This document shows positions 25,669 through 26,265 of a stretch of DNA of 26,265 nucleotides, piece after piece (the stretch's first letter is position 1; each line of letters begins with the position of its first letter). The notes beneath the pieces were generated by a model, which was given only the letters and a program-made list of their open reading frames with translations, was not told the origin of the DNA and searched no databases. Position numbers and translations under genes: made by a program. The stretch is from Chloroflexota bacterium (GTDB lineage: Bacteria; Chloroflexota; UBA6077; JACCZL01), in contig JADLFM010000237.1 in NCBI GenBank assembly GCA_020845495.1, positions 1-26,265 of the forward strand, written 5' to 3'.

Positions 25669-26265
25669 CTACGCCCGTCCTGCTGCCGGCCGTGGAGCTG
25701 CCCCACCAGCGGCGCCGGCCCCGCCCGCTGCAGCGCCGGCACGACCCGCTCCCGCCATCGCGCCAAGCGCGTGCGTGGCCATCGCGAGGGTGAGGACGTT
25801 GGTGATTCCGGCCTGGCTTCGCGCCGAACGCAGGAGCGAAGGGACCTTGAGGGTGAGCCAGCAGACGGCGAGACCGAGGAGCATCGTCAGGAAGGCGTTG
25901 GAGACGCTGCCGGGCGTCAGCTCGACCATCAGCGCGGTGCCGAGCGCCAGGACCATGACCTGGACGGCCTGCTGGAAGACGGTGATCACGAAGAGGTCGG
26001 TCCACCAACGCGTCCACTGCTGGGTCTGCGGCAGCACCCAGAGCAGCGCGGCGATCGGCCCGAGGACGATGAGCATCGCCAGCAGGGCGAGGCGCATCAG
26101 CATCTGAAAGACCAGGAGGATCGCGACGATGCCGTAAGCGACGGCGGTGAAGATGAGCGCCAGGCCTTCCTGCGAGGGCGTCGCCTGGTCGTAGCCGGGG
26201 AGGCCGACGTCGCCGACGCCGGCGGCGAGGGCGTTGTTGATGTCGATCAGCATCCGCGCGAACTC
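25669..26265 (-). CDS. TrbL/VirB6-like polytopic membrane protein, 5' end outside window
   Basis: The frame is open to the right edge of the window, so the N-terminus is missing; an internal ATG at 26253 is not necessarily the start. The visible part of about 198 residues has several hydrophobic helices: LALIFTAVAYGIVAILLVFQ, MLIVLGPIAALLWVLP, VITVFQQAVQVMVLALGTAL and AFLTMLLGLAVCWLTLKVP. The tail is Ala/Gly-rich. The layout fits TrbL/VirB6-type channel components of a T4SS. First visible gene of the minus-strand conjugation operon. Confidence 0.7.
   Translation of the reverse strand, partial: EFARMLIDINNALAAGVGDVGLPGYDQATPSQEGLALIFTAVAYGIVAILLVFQMLMRLALLAMLIVLGPIAALLWVLPQTQQWTRWWTDLFVITVFQQAVQVMVLALGTALMVELTPGSVSNAFLTMLLGLAVCWLTLKVPSLLRSARSQAGITNVLTLAMATHALGAMAGAGRAGAAAGGAGAAGGAAPRPAAGRA

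Noticed and set aside
1..26265. CRISPR arrays, tRNA or rRNA genes, insertion sequences
   Set aside because: No regularly spaced repeats, cloverleaf-like sequences or transposase-type frames were seen by eye.

Overview
The DNA is GC-rich and was read without any database search. The T4SS-type genes at both ends (a LysM/BTAD membrane protein, a lysozyme/NlpC-P60 transfer hydrolase, TrbL-like and VirB2/TrbC-like proteins) suggest a high-GC Gram-positive or Chloroflexota-type host and an integrative-conjugative element or plasmid. The phylum is inferred from gene style only. I saw no rRNA, tRNA, CRISPR array or insertion sequence.

Layout. (1) 1-3853, + strand: the 3' part of a secreted PKD-type protein, overlapping a LysM-BTAD membrane protein by GTGA. 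(2) 3854-4376: 523 bp with no convincing gene but several short stem-loops. (3) 4377-20039, + strand: a tightly packed, probably single operon: a giant DEAD/DUF1998 helicase, a SNF2-type helicase, an Eco57I/PglX-type adenine methyltransferase in two pieces, a 115-aa unknown, a HEPN-like protein, and a DUF262-DUF1524 (GmrSD-like) protein. It looks like a relative of DISARM, but has no separate DrmB or phospholipase-D-type DrmC. (4) 20116-21164, - strand: an XRE regulator and an ImmA/IrrE metalloprotease. (5) 21230-23815, + strand: four genes for a complete bacterial ubiquitination-like pathway (Ubl, E2, JAB/JAMM protease, E1), the last three joined by ATGA overlaps. (6) 23963-26265, - strand: four conjugation genes. 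The two conjugation flanks point inward, so the roughly 20 kb of defence genes look like cargo.

The most striking feature is in the methyltransferase. Near its 3' end lie seven perfect tandem copies of the heptamer GCTCGAC (15864-15916). Seven is not a multiple of three, so each copy gained or lost shifts the reading frame. The repeat reads through without stops in all frames, always encoding the cycle A-R-R-S-T-L-D. Directly downstream, a conserved methyltransferase segment (core FR-x-I-x-RATDERT) occurs three times, each in a different frame. As sequenced, the gene reads copy B and stops at 16218, and a second start (GTG 16215, with a Shine-Dalgarno) makes the C-terminal third. One more heptamer would give an uninterrupted 1422-codon gene through copy C; one fewer would end after copy A at 16093. 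This looks like a phase-variable switch between split, fused and truncated enzyme, a property that suits a defence system whose modification must be controlled.

How the parts may cooperate (inference): the helicases and methyltransferase would discriminate and attack unmodified invading DNA; the HEPN-like and GmrSD-like proteins may be extra effectors; the ImmA/XRE pair may control the divergent Ubl operon, whose promoter candidate overlaps a palindrome inside the xre gene; the Ubl cascade would tag proteins, by analogy with described Bil-type antiphage operons.
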